A program made the translations under genes and the position numbers. From Pseudofabraea citricarpa (taxonomy: Eukaryota > Ascomycota > Leotiomycetes > Helotiales > Dermateaceae): a stretch of DNA of 64,000 nt. The notes beneath the pieces were generated by a model, which was given only the letters and a program-made list of their open reading frames with translations, had not been told where the DNA came from and searched no databases. Positions 13,332 to 25,184 of the stretch are shown piece by piece; within the stretch, counting starts at the first letter, position 1; each line of letters starts with the position of its first letter. The stretch spans positions 682,001-746,000 of the forward strand of contig JAPWGK010000011.1 of NCBI GenBank assembly GCA_029641185.1, read 5' to 3'.

Positions 13332-13977
13332 TGCGACGAGGAGAAATTTGATGATATCTCTCAGAGGGAGGGAAGGGAAATCCAGAGAATGACAAGTATG
13401 AGGCTGCAAAGGCCATTTTATAGCAATTGAAAATAAAGCTCTCGTATCTTGGTCGGAAACGACTTGCTGCTTTCGTAAATTTCCGAAGCTATCGTGATGA
13501 TTTTGATGAAGTAGATCGACGGTGAGATAAAGTGTAGGAATATCAGTGGCTGGAAGTAAATCGTCAAAAATGGGATGGTAGCAAATTTTCAATCCTTAAC
13601 AAAGCGCTATGATTTGAACTCTAAGGCCATGCCAAATCTTTGATTGAAGGAGTGGTAGGCAGTACAATTGATCCCTTCTCTAAATTTCACGAAGAGCTGG
13701 TTTGTAGAGTTATACTTTGAGTGCTTCAATACTGTAATATGAAGTCGAGACAAGATTTTGAGGACGACTTTTAGTTCACGGAACCAAAAGCCTCAAAAGC
13801 TTGTAGCTCAGATTGCCAAGATACAAGCTGGACGAGGACGATTCCAGGGCTGGAAGAATACCAAAGTGGGGGTTGTGGACTTTTGAGATATCTAGCCGAC
13901 ATCCATGGCATGGCTTGAGCATTTTGCAACGGACTTGCACCTCCACCTCTAATACTCGAAAAGCCAATTTTTTCAAC
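13332..13977. promoter_or_regulatory. Divergent intergenic region between Dal5-like and M20 genes
   Basis: About 650 bp separate two head-to-head start codons, so both promoters must lie here. One AGATAA (13525-13530), a possible GATA-factor site of the kind used in fungal nitrogen control, is visible, but a single six-base match is weak evidence. No other element was recognised. Confidence 0.35.
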
Positions 13978-15186
13978 ATGCAGATTCCCGATATCGACGA
14001 AGACAAATGCCTTTCTTTGCTTTCGAAGTTGGTTCAAATCAAGAGCTATTCACAAACGGATGGCGAATTAGAGATCACGAGTTTTATGGCTGAAAAAATG
14101 AAAGGGATTGGCCTAGAAGCGGATGTCTATCAATTTGCAGACGGGAAAAGACAAAATGCGATCGGGCGTTGGAAGGGAAGAGGAAGCAAGGACACCGGAG
14201 CCAAAACCTTACTCTTTAATGGTCACTTGGATACCAATCCCGTTTCGGAGGGCTGGACAATAGATCCTTGGGAAGGAAAAATCGACGAAGATTTTGTCTA
14301 TGGCATCGGTGTTAGCAACATGAAGGCAGGTTGTGCTGCATACTTCTGCGCTGTGGATGCTTTGAAAGACACAGGGTTTCGGCCGAAAGGGGATGTTGTT
14401 CTGACATATGTTGTCGGTGAGCTTCAAGGTGGGGTAGGAACAATAGCTGCTATAAAGCAAGGGAGGATGAACGCTGATTATTTCATCAATTGCGAACCTA
14501 GCGACATTCGAGCTATCACAATGCATGCTGAATGTCTGATGTTTGAGGTTGAGCTCACTGGTATTACGCGGCACATGTCGGCTCGCGAGGAGGCTGTTGA
14601 TGCTATCGAGGCAGCTTGTGGGCTGATTCCAAAACTCAATCGAATGAAATTTTCAGGCGCAAAAAGCCCTGAGCATTTGAAGTGCAACAGATGTCTCGTT
14701 GGAGTTGTTCATGGAGCGCTAGGAAAAGACCTGGTCGAGTGGCGACCTAGTCAGGTAGCAGATGTTTGCAAACTTTCTGGAAGTGCACGATATGCTCCAG
14801 GGCAAACTCAGGCTTCGGTAATGAAGGATCTAGATCAAGCCATACAGGAAAGTCTTGTGGATTTCCCGGGCATGAAATACCAGCTACGGCAGCGATTGGA
14901 ACCAACGATGCCAGCATTTGAGGTTTCTCGAGATTCGAGGATTGTCCAGTGCGTCAACATGGCTTACAAAGGCGTGCGAAGCGTTGAACAGCCTACCGGC
15001 GTACTTGCACCAACTTGCTTTTATGGCTCAGATGCTGGGCATTTGTTCAAGAGCCTGAAAATGGAAGGAGTTGTTTGCGGACCTGGTGGCAAATATAATA
15101 CCAGGCCAGATGAAAAGGTGGACATTGCTGATTACTTGGACTGTATTCGTATGTTCATGCGAGTAATTGTAGATATATGCGGTTGA
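13978..15186 (+). CDS. M20-family metallopeptidase/amidohydrolase, variant active site
   Basis: Intron-free, 402 residues from ATG 13978; a longer in-frame start at 13813 would add 55 residues without family character. The family removes acyl or amino-acid groups from small amides (ArgE, DapE, carnosinase relatives) using two metals. His83 and Asp85 in NGHLDT and Glu173 in CEPS match metal ligands. However, the bridging Asp of the usual GxxDMKGG is Asn114 (GVSNMKAG), the usual EE pair is Glu148-Leu149 (VGELQGG), and the last His before the DE pair is absent (YNTRPDE, about residues 373-379). The lid-domain His survives in TRHMSA. A related set of microbial M20 proteins with VSNMKG exists as far as I recall, so this may be a subfamily rather than decay. 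It lies 294 bp before the M28 peptidase gene, same strand. Confidence 0.85.
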   Translation: MQIPDIDEDKCLSLLSKLVQIKSYSQTDGELEITSFMAEKMKGIGLEADVYQFADGKRQNAIGRWKGRGSKDTGAKTLLFNGHLDTNPVSEGWTIDPWEGKIDEDFVYGIGVSNMKAGCAAYFCAVDALKDTGFRPKGDVVLTYVVGELQGGVGTIAAIKQGRMNADYFINCEPSDIRAITMHAECLMFEVELTGITRHMSAREEAVDAIEAACGLIPKLNRMKFSGAKSPEHLKCNRCLVGVVHGALGKDLVEWRPSQVADVCKLSGSARYAPGQTQASVMKDLDQAIQESLVDFPGMKYQLRQRLEPTMPAFEVSRDSRIVQCVNMAYKGVRSVEQPTGVLAPTCFYGSDAGHLFKSLKMEGVVCGPGGKYNTRPDEKVDIADYLDCIRMFMRVIVDICG

Positions 15187-15480
15187 TCGTGATGGATAGA
15201 TCCCGAATTTAGGGCGCCCTTTCACATGTGCACTTGAGCCCAGCCAACAAACTACCAGCCAAGAAATCAACCCATTGTCGCCCAGAACTCTGCCAGATAA
15301 CTCCAGTGGATGTCGCCTAATTGTAGACGTAGGATGGAAGCAATGGGGTCGCTGTTTGCGGATTTCCTGTCATCGGAAGCTAAGGATAACAACACCCCCA
15401 CTTTACATCTCCCAAACGACTTCCCTTTATCTTCATACCTCAAATCGAGCATTGTAACGAATTGGGTACTGTGACCAAAG

Positions 15481-17743
15481 ATGCGGATACCTTTAGAAAC
15501 CCAGAAAGATGTTGAGAATGTTATGCTTCGAACTCCAGAGGTGGCCCGGATACAACACTGGTCAAAACTATACAGCGCAGAACCCCATCTAGCAGGCGAT
15601 CTTGGGCACGCCGAGAGCATTCAAGATCTGTGGACGCGATACGGAATCCCAACAAAGCTAGTGCGATATGATGTTCTTCAAAACATTCCCATCGCGACGT
15701 CTTTGTCGTTACATGACCAGGAAGGCGAAGTGAAATATCAAGCAAAACTCATAGAGCCGGAGTTGGCCTCCGACTCAACCTCGTCTCCTTCTAATGGGTA
15801 TCCGGCATTCCACGGCTTCAGCGCAAATGGTACTGTCTTCGGAGAACTTGTCTACGCCAATTTTGGAAGACTGGCAGATTTCCAGCTTCTTGCAGAGAAA
15901 GGGATTTCCGTGAAAGGCAAGATTGTGATTTGCAAGTATGGAAATGTGTTTCGTGGTCTGAAAGTACGAGCTGCAGAGCAGTTTGGAGCTGCAGGTGTCA
16001 TTATATACAGTGATCCACAGGAAGACGGAGAATTTACAGCCAAGAATGGCTATGCACATTATCCTCATGGCCCAGCAAGACATCCAGAAAGCATTCAAAG
16101 GGGAAGTGTGGAATACTTCGGTGTGTGGGCTGGTGACCCAACAACTCCTGGCTACCCGAGTTTACCAGGTGATGATACCGAAAGAAAGGATCCTTATAAG
16201 GCCATTCCTACGATTCCATCATTGCCTATATCTTTTGCAGATGCAATTCCATTCTTGAAAGCATTAGATGGCCATGGCCTGAGTCCATCTCAAGTCGACA
16301 GTGATGGTGACTGGCATGGCAGTTTGGAGGAGGTCCAGTACTTTACTGGTCCAAGTCAAGAAATAGTCCATCTGGCAAACAAAGGTATGTATAACAGTCG
16401 CCCGAGAAACTTATTGCTGACTCTGGACCAGGAAAATATATCTATAACCCGATATATAACGTGATTGGCACAATAAAAGGAAACGGAGATGAACTTATTG
16501 TGTTGGGGAACCACCATGATTCTTGGTCGTGCGGCGCTGTCGATCCAGTAAGTGCTAGTGCGTCAATGAATGAGATGGTTCGAGGGTTTGGAAGACTGCT
16601 GGATCTGGGCTGGAAGCCAGAGAGAACGATGTAAGCCCTTCGCAATTCGACGTGCGATACTTTACTCACGCTATGTACAGCATATTGGCTTCTTGGGATG
16701 GTGAAGAGTATGGACTTCTTGGATCAACTGAATGGGGCGAGGAGAATAAAGAGTTACTGTCGAAGCGCTGTGTGGCTTGTATATTCCCTTGCACTGAAGT
16801 TGTTTTGAAATTCTTCTGACCACGAATTCCCAGATATAAACGTTGACGAATCTACAAACGGAGGCGCAATACTTGGTGCTTTAGGAAGTCCCCTTTTGAG
16901 CCAAGTGTTGCGCAATGTAGCGCATACAATCCCTTCGCCACTTTCGAGGTCGAAAACAATATACGATGACTGGCTCGAGTATCACCAGAAGACGACCAAA
17001 GATGGAAGTCTACCAGCGCTCGGCGTTATTGGTACCGGAAGCGATTATACAGTCTTCCAAGATCACTTGGGAATTCCTTCCATCGATATGGGATTTACAC
17101 GTGAGCATAGCGCAGTGTATCCTTACCACTCTAATTACGACAGCTACCACTGGGTAGAAAGGTTTGGAGACGTAGGATTTCACAAGCACCTTGCCATGAC
17201 CCAGCTCTGGGGAGTTCTTGCAGTCAGATTGGCAGGCGTTGAAGTCCTTCCTTTTGTAGCTAATGAATATGCTAGTGAGTTGTTAAAGCATGTGATAAAA
17301 CTCAAGAAGGACGCTGGACACAAGATCAAAGTGAAAGCCATGGAAGAAAGCATTAAAAAGCTTGCAGCTGCCACGGAGAGGCTTGACACGCAGGCACAAG
17401 TCTTTCGAGACCAGATAGCAGGAGAGGAGTGGATTGGTTCTTCTGGGTATCGACAAATTGCGGAGATAAACAGAAAATATATTAGCATCGAAAGGGCTTT
17501 CTTGACGAAGAATGGTGGTCTGCCGGGCCGTCCGTGGTTCAAGCATATGGTAAGTCCCCTTGTTCTCAGTTGAGCAGTTTTGCTAACTTGCGGTAGATTT
17601 TTGCGCCAGGATTATGGAAAGGCTATGACGGGGTTGTGTTCCCAGGAATTGTTGAAGCGCTGGAAACCAATGAACTGAAAAAGGCCGAAGCATGGGCACA
17701 GGAGATTGCTAATGCGATAGATTCTCTAAGTGCAGCCCTGTAA
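15481..17743 (+). CDS. M28 peptidase, glutamate carboxypeptidase II-like
   Basis: Predicted exons 15481-16384, 16432-16630, 16681-16778, 16834-17549 and 17597-17743 give 687 residues; introns are 47-55 nt. Order: protease-associated domain (about 110-290), M28 zinc peptidase domain (about 310-545), helical dimerisation domain. All five zinc ligands of GCPII align with exact spacing: His329 and Asp339 (NHHDSW...AVDP), Glu376-Glu377 ([15 protein letters not shown]), Asp405 (INVDES) and His499 ([10 protein letters not shown]). Family members cleave C-terminal Glu or acidic residues from peptides, including gamma-glutamyl chains. Unlike animal GCPII there is no N-terminal membrane anchor or signal peptide before the first family block, so a cytosolic enzyme is likely unless an upstream exon was missed. 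It follows the M20 gene, suggesting joint peptide breakdown. Confidence 0.9.
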
Positions 17744-18046
17744 ATCTGTTTCCGCAGTTGCATGAGCATACAATCTGCGCTCTCCTTGTTGTTAAGCTTA
17801 TCCTTTATTCTCGTAATCAATGTTTGCGCGCCTGTTCACGATTTCGAAAATAATGAATGATTGTAAACTGCCATGAGCCGCAATCTCTCATCTCCAATTC
17901 AACAGCCAATGGGCTTGCGGAGGTTTCTTATGCAGATGCAAGTCTGACTGATTGCAAAAGAATTGCGTCTGTCCTGAACCCAAAGGTCCCTGAGCAGCCA
18001 TGAATTCAAGGTTGAGGATATAAATGATCAGGCCAATGGAGCCGCA

Positions 18047-18679
18047 TCACATTGATTCCACGTATTGTTTCAAGTCCCTGCCCCAATCTCCAAAACGGTC
18101 GACCAAGGTGCGGCCTGTCCACAGCTTCACTGCATATGCTACTGGCCCCCCAAAGGTTTCCCAAGTTGTATATGTAGTGCCTCCAGACGGATTCTCCACC
18201 ATCTCTTGTACGCGTTCAACGTTCAACAGCCAGTCGGGCATCATTGAAGATTTCCAGGCCACCCGATATCCTTTCCTCCCATCGCTCAATTCTTCGAGAA
18301 CCGTAACAGTCTCTGGATTCGTCGTAGCTGATCCTAGCTCTGCAGCACTTTTCAGGCCCGATCCATCCATATACACTCTCATTGTGAACTGGGTGCCCAG
18401 GTGCAGGTCTTCTGGCCTCCCGAGGCTCTTCGACGGGTCCTCCGCTGCTGGAGGCTGGGAGGTGATAGTGATATCGGGCACAAACGTATTCCATTTCGCG
18501 TATGCGTGGTGTGCAAGAGTCGCTTTGAGCACAGCAGATGGAGGGGCAGCTATGTCGATAGTTGCGCGTACTGCGAAGACGCCTGTGGAGTTGATTGTTG
18601 GGCGCGGCAAGGGCCCTGTAATCTCGGAATGCCCTCTCGACGCAGATCCTTCTGACGGGTTTGGTTCATTGGAATCCAT
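18047..18679 (-). CDS. SRPBCC/START-like domain protein
   Basis: Single-exon gene of 210 residues. After a polar N-terminus, residues about 35-205 have the pattern of fungal SRPBCC (polyketide cyclase/START-like) proteins: a beta-strand start FAVRATIDIAAPPSAV, a helix with HHAYAKWNTFVPDI, a GTQFTMRVYMD strand and a C-terminal amphipathic helix after TTYTTWETFGG. Such folds bind hydrophobic ligands; most fungal copies have no assigned function. No signal peptide or membrane segment. The opposite strand is also open over much the same stretch, but the minus-strand protein has the coherent domain pattern. It is convergent with the M28 gene. Confidence 0.78.
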   Translation of the reverse strand: MDSNEPNPSEGSASRGHSEITGPLPRPTINSTGVFAVRATIDIAAPPSAVLKATLAHHAYAKWNTFVPDITITSQPPAAEDPSKSLGRPEDLHLGTQFTMRVYMDGSGLKSAAELGSATTNPETVTVLEELSDGRKGYRVAWKSSMMPDWLLNVERVQEMVENPSGGTTYTTWETFGGPVAYAVKLWTGRTLVDRFGDWGRDLKQYVESM

Positions 18680-20664
18680 GTTGTTATGCGGTCTTCAGAT
18701 TTGCTGAATGTGATGTTGTGGGAAGTTACGCGTCAGAGTATGATGATCCGGAAGACGCGACGGAAACGCCAGTCGTTAAAGTACCTCCAGGTAACCTTGA
18801 GGATTGAGAGATCCTTCGCACTACTCCGTAGATACCCACTAATGTATTCTTCGATTTTGTGAAACTACCCTCGCTGAAGATCAAGCATAGAAATGTTATG
18901 TATGATGTTAGGCTGAATTGTTTCTATTGCCGATACACAAAATGTTTGGGCGTTTGACACGACCACGACGTCAGCACCCAATTCTCGCCACTGCAGAGCG
19001 CAGACCACGGCAAGGACAGTGCGTGAGTGTTTCTAGGGCACCCGGAAACAAATTCCTGAATATCGGGGATTTAGAAAGAATGGAATTTCGATCGATTTAC
19101 TTCAATATGTCCACTTGTCACTCGTTTCGTCACAGTTTGTTGACCAACCCCAAACTTGAAGTAATATTTCATTGCCGAGCAACTATCTACTTCAAAATAA
19201 TAAACTTCTGCCCCTTTCGGTTCAGTCTCCATTTAGATGGGTACCCAATACCAATCCCTCTCTAGAGTCATGGTATTTTAAGAATACACAAGTGAGCTAG
19301 CAACCGGTCCGCAGCATCTATTGTTTATCCCCACGATATTGATCTATAATATTAGAACGCAGCCAAATTTTGGTCATGAGATGACATTCAATAGCAGCTT
19401 TTTAACGCAACGCCATTGACTTTGTACCTGATTGAACGTAGAAGGTGAAACATGGACTGAATTTTGCAAAGGTTCAAGGGCGTTAGGAAGAAGTTTATCA
19501 ACTGGAGAATCTTAAAAGCTGACATCAGATGATTAGTAAATAACTAACTTCCAACAATTTTCTATTCAATGCCCGCCTTTCATGTGATAAATCCAAGTAT
19601 AATATCGCACGAGAAAGTAATAATTACCTTTAGTTCGCGTATTATGAGCAAGAAAACAACATTGACGCAAATTCTTTCAAGGGTTGGACAGGAAATCTGG
19701 ATAGCAAAAGGCTTCAAAATTCCTTCTCGTCCGCACTCAACTTTTCCGCAACTGCTCTACCTGTAGCTAGCATCATTCCTGTACTGTACATCGAAAGCTT
19801 AGCTATCACCAAGAAGGTTCGTTGCCGGACCTCACTCCGAATGGATGCATAAAATTCTCGGACGTTAAAAGCTTCTTCAACCATTCCTTATTAAGCGACG
19901 CGTACCCGAGTTTGGAAGTAAGCTCTTTGCATCTGATACACTTGTTTGCCACCAAGAATATGCGGAGAACTATCACCAATTATATCAGCCTTATGAATAG
20001 ACACGATGCAGAATGGTTGGCAATCATTGGTAGAATCATAATTTGTCGCATCAAGAGCGAAAAGACAAGCGAACTTCTGCAACCATGCCACAGTCACCTA
20101 GCCCATCCAAACATTTAGGACGCATTCGAACAGCGATCCCTCATTGATAAGCAGGTTACAGTTTGAACTTACAACAAATTCAACTTGTCAAACGTCAGGT
20201 TCGGGAAGAGCCACATCCATGTTCCTCGGTGATTACAAAGGTCTTTAACATCAATATCACAAGCTCGCTACTAACGACGCCCATGTCTTGGCCGCTTCCC
20301 CAATGTAATCCATTGCCAAGCGTGCTCGTTATTTCAGCGAATCGAACCTACCTTCTACAAATGTCAAGTGCAGTCGCATTAGTCAGGCCTAGTCCTCTAG
20401 CTCTGTTCTAGACTTTGTACAGGAACTCTATCGTATCTGACATCTAAAATAGGTTCGTTCGCATTCTTGTACTGACAAGCGACGCCTTGACCGAAAACGG
20501 ATGTGTGCCTGCGAACGGGGTGAACAAGTAAGTTCTAGTTTAAGCTTTAACTTCCAGCTAAGGGTCTAGCTTGCGAGGAATATACTAAGAATCTTCCTTA
20601 AACTGTGGAGATCCCTCGATCTCAATCTGCTCTCTCCATGACATGCTAACCTTCCGATCAAACA
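18680..20664. other. Intergenic region
   Basis: About 2 kb without a recognisable gene, RNA or repeat family. Several short open frames (for example 18918-19265 plus) have no domain-like pattern, splice continuity or neighbour support. Confidence 0.5.
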
Positions 20665-21967
20665 ATGAGTCAGGATAGGCAGCCGCAGCTAATTGCGGCC
20701 GTGAGTATATCTCTCATAATCGCAGGCAAGTTTTTGTGAGATCAGATTCTGATTACCTATCTGACAGTTCTAGTCTTCACTACTATCCTCCGATTTGTGT
20801 CTCGAAAGTATGTTGTCGGAGTAATATCAACAGATGACTGGCTCATGCTTGTTGCAATGGTATTATAATGCTATTTATTGTATCCTCAGAACAAATTGCT
20901 AATCTTCCCTGCAGCTTGCAACCATCGCGCTTTCAATCATCACGATATTAATGATCGATGCGGGTGCTGGCTTGCATATCATGAAGCTTCTCACAGAAAA
21001 AAACCGGTTATTTTTAAACGGCAAAGTATGTGAAACCAAAAAAAGAAGGAAGGTCAACGTTTACTAATCGATTTCAGCTTGCCTTGGGATTTCAAATGAC
21101 ATACAATGCCAGCGTTTACTTTGCAAAGCTTTCTATTTTAACCTTCTTCTTGATGTTTAGTAGGCAATTCCCAAAACTTCTCTATGCCATAGGAAATGAA
21201 CTGACTCAGATACTACAGTACCACGGAATACCACTACCCGAAAACTTACCTGGGTAACCATTTGGCTGGTCCTCGTAATGCTCCCTATCAAACTTATCGT
21301 ATTTGGTTTTCAATGCACACCACTCGCCAGAAGCTGGGACGCATCAATACCAGGGACTTGTGTTGATGGTGCAACATTCTTATATTGTAAGTGTGTTTTA
21401 TTATATTTTACAGGACGGCCAAGGACCCTGCGGTGTCATACTTCGAATCTTCAAGGCTAATAAACACAAGTTGTGACTGCGTACCACATCCTCACTGATA
21501 TAGCAATCTTTATACTTCCAATGAGAGTTTTGGCCAGAATTAAACGTACCAGGAGAGAGAAAATACTTCTGTTTTCTCTCTTCAGTGTGAGCTTCATAGC
21601 AGTAGTGATTGGGTTCGTCAAAAGGCTGCCTACTCTATGTATAAATCAATGCTAATTCTCCATAGGGTAATCCGACTTTACGCTTTGCACATTGTGTTTA
21701 CCAAAGAGGATTTCACATACAACCAGGCCCCTATATTAATATGGTCACTTCTGGAAGCTGCAATTGGAATTCTCTGTGGTTCGGTTCCAGGTAATTACAT
21801 TATCTACTAATTACATAAATATTCAGATGACTAATGTAAAACAAACAGCAATGAAGCCTTTGTTCTCAAGGAACAAAATATCTGATACCATGACGGCAAA
21901 CCTTGAGCTTTCAACAGCTTTCTATGAGCTCAAGCGCCGACCATCTGGATCAACTCATTCGATCTAA
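20665..21967 (+). CDS. Rhodopsin-domain integral membrane protein (Pth11/SAT5-like)
   Basis: Eight predicted exons: 20665-20725, 20768-20859, 20915-21025, 21078-21159, 21219-21386, 21471-21612, 21666-21790 and 21849-21967; they close to 299 residues. The chain shows about seven hydrophobic helices with the family marks FVSRKY...TDDWLML after helix 1, FQMTYNASVYFAKLSILTFF, CTPLARSWD...GTCVD in the second extracellular loop, LTDIAIFILPM and a late PAMKPLF. This large fungal family includes Pth11-type surface receptors and secondary-metabolism membrane proteins. Intron 1 uses a GC donor (GCAAGT) and is only 42 nt; with any nearby GT donor the first helix is lost, so the GC-AG choice is needed for the frame. 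The C-terminal tail is short for a receptor. Confidence 0.82.
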
Positions 21968-23120
21968 ACCTTCGAGGAGTTTTTCGAAAACGGGCATTCG
22001 AGATCGCCAAGGACAGAATCATATTAAACACACAGACTCAACAAATTAATTCACTATTACGTGAAAAGATGAAGTCCGTCAAGTACGTGCATAAGAGATC
22101 TCAATGCTTTTAGGGAAGAGACTTTGATTCGAGGTTCCACAAATACCCCCGTTGAGTTTTATGTTTTGATTTTACAACGGCTCCATATCAGGATCAAAAC
22201 CGGATCTCTGAGTCACCAAATCTGTGAACTTTCTTATTTTACGGAAACAACCGTCGCATCGCTCTCTTACCATATTATCACACACCAGCCAATTCTCGAT
22301 ACCAATTACTTAATCAGTTACCAAATCACATCTGGCATAGTTTATACACTTAGATCATAGCGAAGAGATGTCAAGTTTCCGGAACTTTGGCTACAATAGA
22401 ACTGCAACCGAGAGAGAAAAGATGTCATATGCGAGAACGTGGTCCTCGAATGGCGATATATCAAGAATGCCAAAGGATGTTGATCCCCACAATCACAACA
22501 TAAGACCTATCTATCCGTTTGCTCATGACTCATGAATTTAGAAGGTTACCAGATCTTAGAATCGTAATGCCAGAATGGAAAGGTCGTCACGGTAATCAAG
22601 GAATATAGGGTCATATTTACGCATTCGGATGAGAGATTGCTATTTTCATATGTCATAGATACCCAATGCAGGCTTCCATAGTTTCAATATTACATTTAGT
22701 TACAATCTTCAATTTTGTTTCACACTGAGATATAATAAACGCGGCGATCATCAATAACCTCATGTTAATTCCATTAAAGTATTCATCAGCCATGAAGTCA
22801 TATGATTATATCAATGAATTGATGAGGTGATGAGGTGATGATGTAATTCTCAGAGTTGCATTGCATTATGTACGACGGCCTTTGTGTATGTCGCTCAAAG
22901 CCGATAGGTCACGCTCATGACCGACTCCCTTCCCCATTCTCTGTTTATCATGTCCCCACTTTGGAAGTGATAAGCTAGCATCTAACAGAGTTATTTCCGT
23001 GCTGGATATCTATATCACAACTTAAGAGAGTCTCCTTTTTCACCATTTCTGATTTTACCTCCAATTCCTTACTGTGTGTTTTGAGCCAACCCTTTGCGAT
23101 ATTCCGATAGCTTAAGCGAC
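21968..23120. other. Intergenic region
   Basis: AT-rich, no gene recognised. A short GATGAGGT repeat lies at about 22825-22842. The segment just before 23121 must contain the promoter of the second Dal5-like gene. Confidence 0.5.
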
Positions 23121-24964
23121 ATGTCTACCACAGACTGCGAGAAAACGGGTGTAAAATCATCGGTTGGTGCGGATATAAGCAGAGGAGAAACACTTGAGAT
23201 GGGCTTGAAACCAGTTGTTACGGTTGACCTCCCAGTTGAGATTATCGCTCGTGAACACGAGTGGGAGAATTACACCGAGGCTGAAATGAGAAGAGTTGTT
23301 CGAAAGATTGATTTCAGAATTCTTCCATTCTTGTGGGGATATACAGTTCTCTCCGCAGTTGATGTAAACTTCCTCTCACCACACTTATACTTCTACCCGG
23401 CTAACCAGATCTCTACACAGAAAATCATCATTTCTAATGCAGCACTCTACGGGATGAAAACAGATACCCATCTGGTTGGGCAAGAATACAGCTGGGGTAA
23501 GAAATTCCCTGGAATGCTTATTCATCAACGACTTATATAGATCTTTTAGTTGGATCAATCTTCTATTTTGGTTACCTCGTCGCTGAGTTTCCTTCCGCTG
23601 TGTTAATGTCCAGACTGCCAATCGCAAAATTTCTCGCCGCGACCGGACTCGGATGGTCCTCCATGACCCTATTTCTAGCAGCTACGCATAACGCAGAAGG
23701 CTTGATGACTCTACGGTTTATCATGGGAATGTGCGAAGCGCCTGGTCTTGCTGCTTGCACTATTATCACTGTTATGTGGTATACAAAAAGTGAACAACCG
23801 CTTCGTGTCGCTCTTTGGAGTTCAACTTTTGCATCGGTAAATTCTGGTTGTGCTGATGGTTAGGATGATTGACTGATAAGCGATTAAGGTCTATGTTGGC
23901 CTCGTCTCATACGGCATTGGACATACGAATACGGCGATCGCGTCGTGGAGACTCTTGTTCCTCGCTCTTGGGTCTATTAGTTTCCTGTTTTCAGTCTCCA
24001 TGTACTTCTTCCTTCCAGGCTCACCACTCCAATGTCGATTCTTTAGCGAGAAGGAGAAGTTTATCGCAGTACATAGACTGAAAGTGAACAATACGGGTGT
24101 CGAAAACAAGGTATGTCGAATTTCTCACCATCAATCAGTTTTGCTCTGTAATAATTTATCCACTTCAGCAATTCAAATGGTATCAAGTCAGAGAAGCCTT
24201 TCTCGACTGGAAGACTTGGGCTATTGCATTATTCTTCATATGCATGAACGTACCTAACGGTGGTCTCAACACTTTCTCGGCTCAAATTGTCTCCAGTTTC
24301 GGTTACAACAACTTGACTACTGTCTTGCTTGGTATGCCGACGGGAGTCATACAGTCACTTTCTAGCTTACTGGCTATTACACCAACTCGCTATTTCAAGA
24401 ATGTAAGATGCTTGTCAGCTGCCGTCTGCTGCATCATACCACTTACCTGTTCTATTTTGATAAGAAGTAAACACCACGTCCTCTTCTCCGTTGGAGTTCT
24501 GACCATTATATAGAATTACCACATGAGAATAAAGGTGGTCTTCTAGCAGCCTACTATTGTTTCTATTTTTTCTGGGGTCCATATGCCATTGGTAAATTCT
24601 TTTGCACTTAGTACCTATAAAGTTCTGACTCTTTTCAGCACTCTCTCTACCAATGGCAAACACATCCGGGCACACGAAGAAGCTAACGGTCAACGCAATG
24701 GTTTTCACTTCATACTGTCTGGCTAATATCATCGCACCGCAAACCTTCCGAACTTCTGAGGCTCCTGGGTACCAGAGTGGATATAACTCTATTCTAGGTT
24801 TTGAGATTGCTGCTATTACCATCATGATTGGGTACGCCCTTGGAGTGCAGCTTGAGAATCGAGCCAGGGATAAGAAACAAGCTACGCAGCCGGAAGTTAC
24901 ATTAGTAGAGAGCATGGAGGATCTGACGGACTGGGAGAAACCACACTTTCGTTATGTTTGTTAG
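23121..24964 (+). CDS. Dal5-like MFS permease, second copy
   Basis: Seven predicted exons (23121-23363, 23421-23496, 23550-23836, 23889-24110, 24169-24466, 24514-24591, 24639-24964) give 509 residues. It is the same family as the 11.7 kb gene. It has the acidic N-tail with MRRVVRKIDFRILPFL, then YSWVGSIFYFGYLVAEFPSA across an exon junction, a WYTKSEQPLRVALW loop, MNVPNGGLNTF, ANTSGHTKKLTVNAMVF and the C-terminus DWEKPHFRYVC. It should sit in the plasma membrane and import a small anionic nutrient. It is identical in length to the 11.7 kb copy but has six introns instead of two, and the sequences differ widely, so the two are old paralogs rather than a recent duplication. The first ATG in the coding frame is 23121. 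Confidence 0.9.
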
Positions 24965-25184
24965 ACTTTTGGCCGGATCAGTATTCTCAGAAAGAAAACC
25001 TGACTTTTGTCTTGGTGCCTATACATGGGAGCTAATTTGGATTCTCAAAGATATTGCAGAATAGCACTAACATCACATTTATATATCGCAGGACACTTTG
25101 ATTTTCAAAGTCAATCATAGATTGTTAATTTCTTCGAAAATTGGAAACAAAAAAGAGATCAACTAAACAAAAAGGTATAGTAGC

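Noticed and set aside
15267..15620. 117-codon minus-strand frame upstream of the M28 gene
   Set aside because: Overlaps exon 1 of the peptidase, whose frame continues with conserved domain sequence.
18024..18707. 227-codon frame on the plus strand opposite the SRPBCC gene
   Set aside because: It is the antisense shadow of the minus-strand gene, which has the recognisable fold pattern.
18918..19265. 115-codon frame
   Set aside because: No signal peptide, domain or neighbour support; amino-acid composition looks random.
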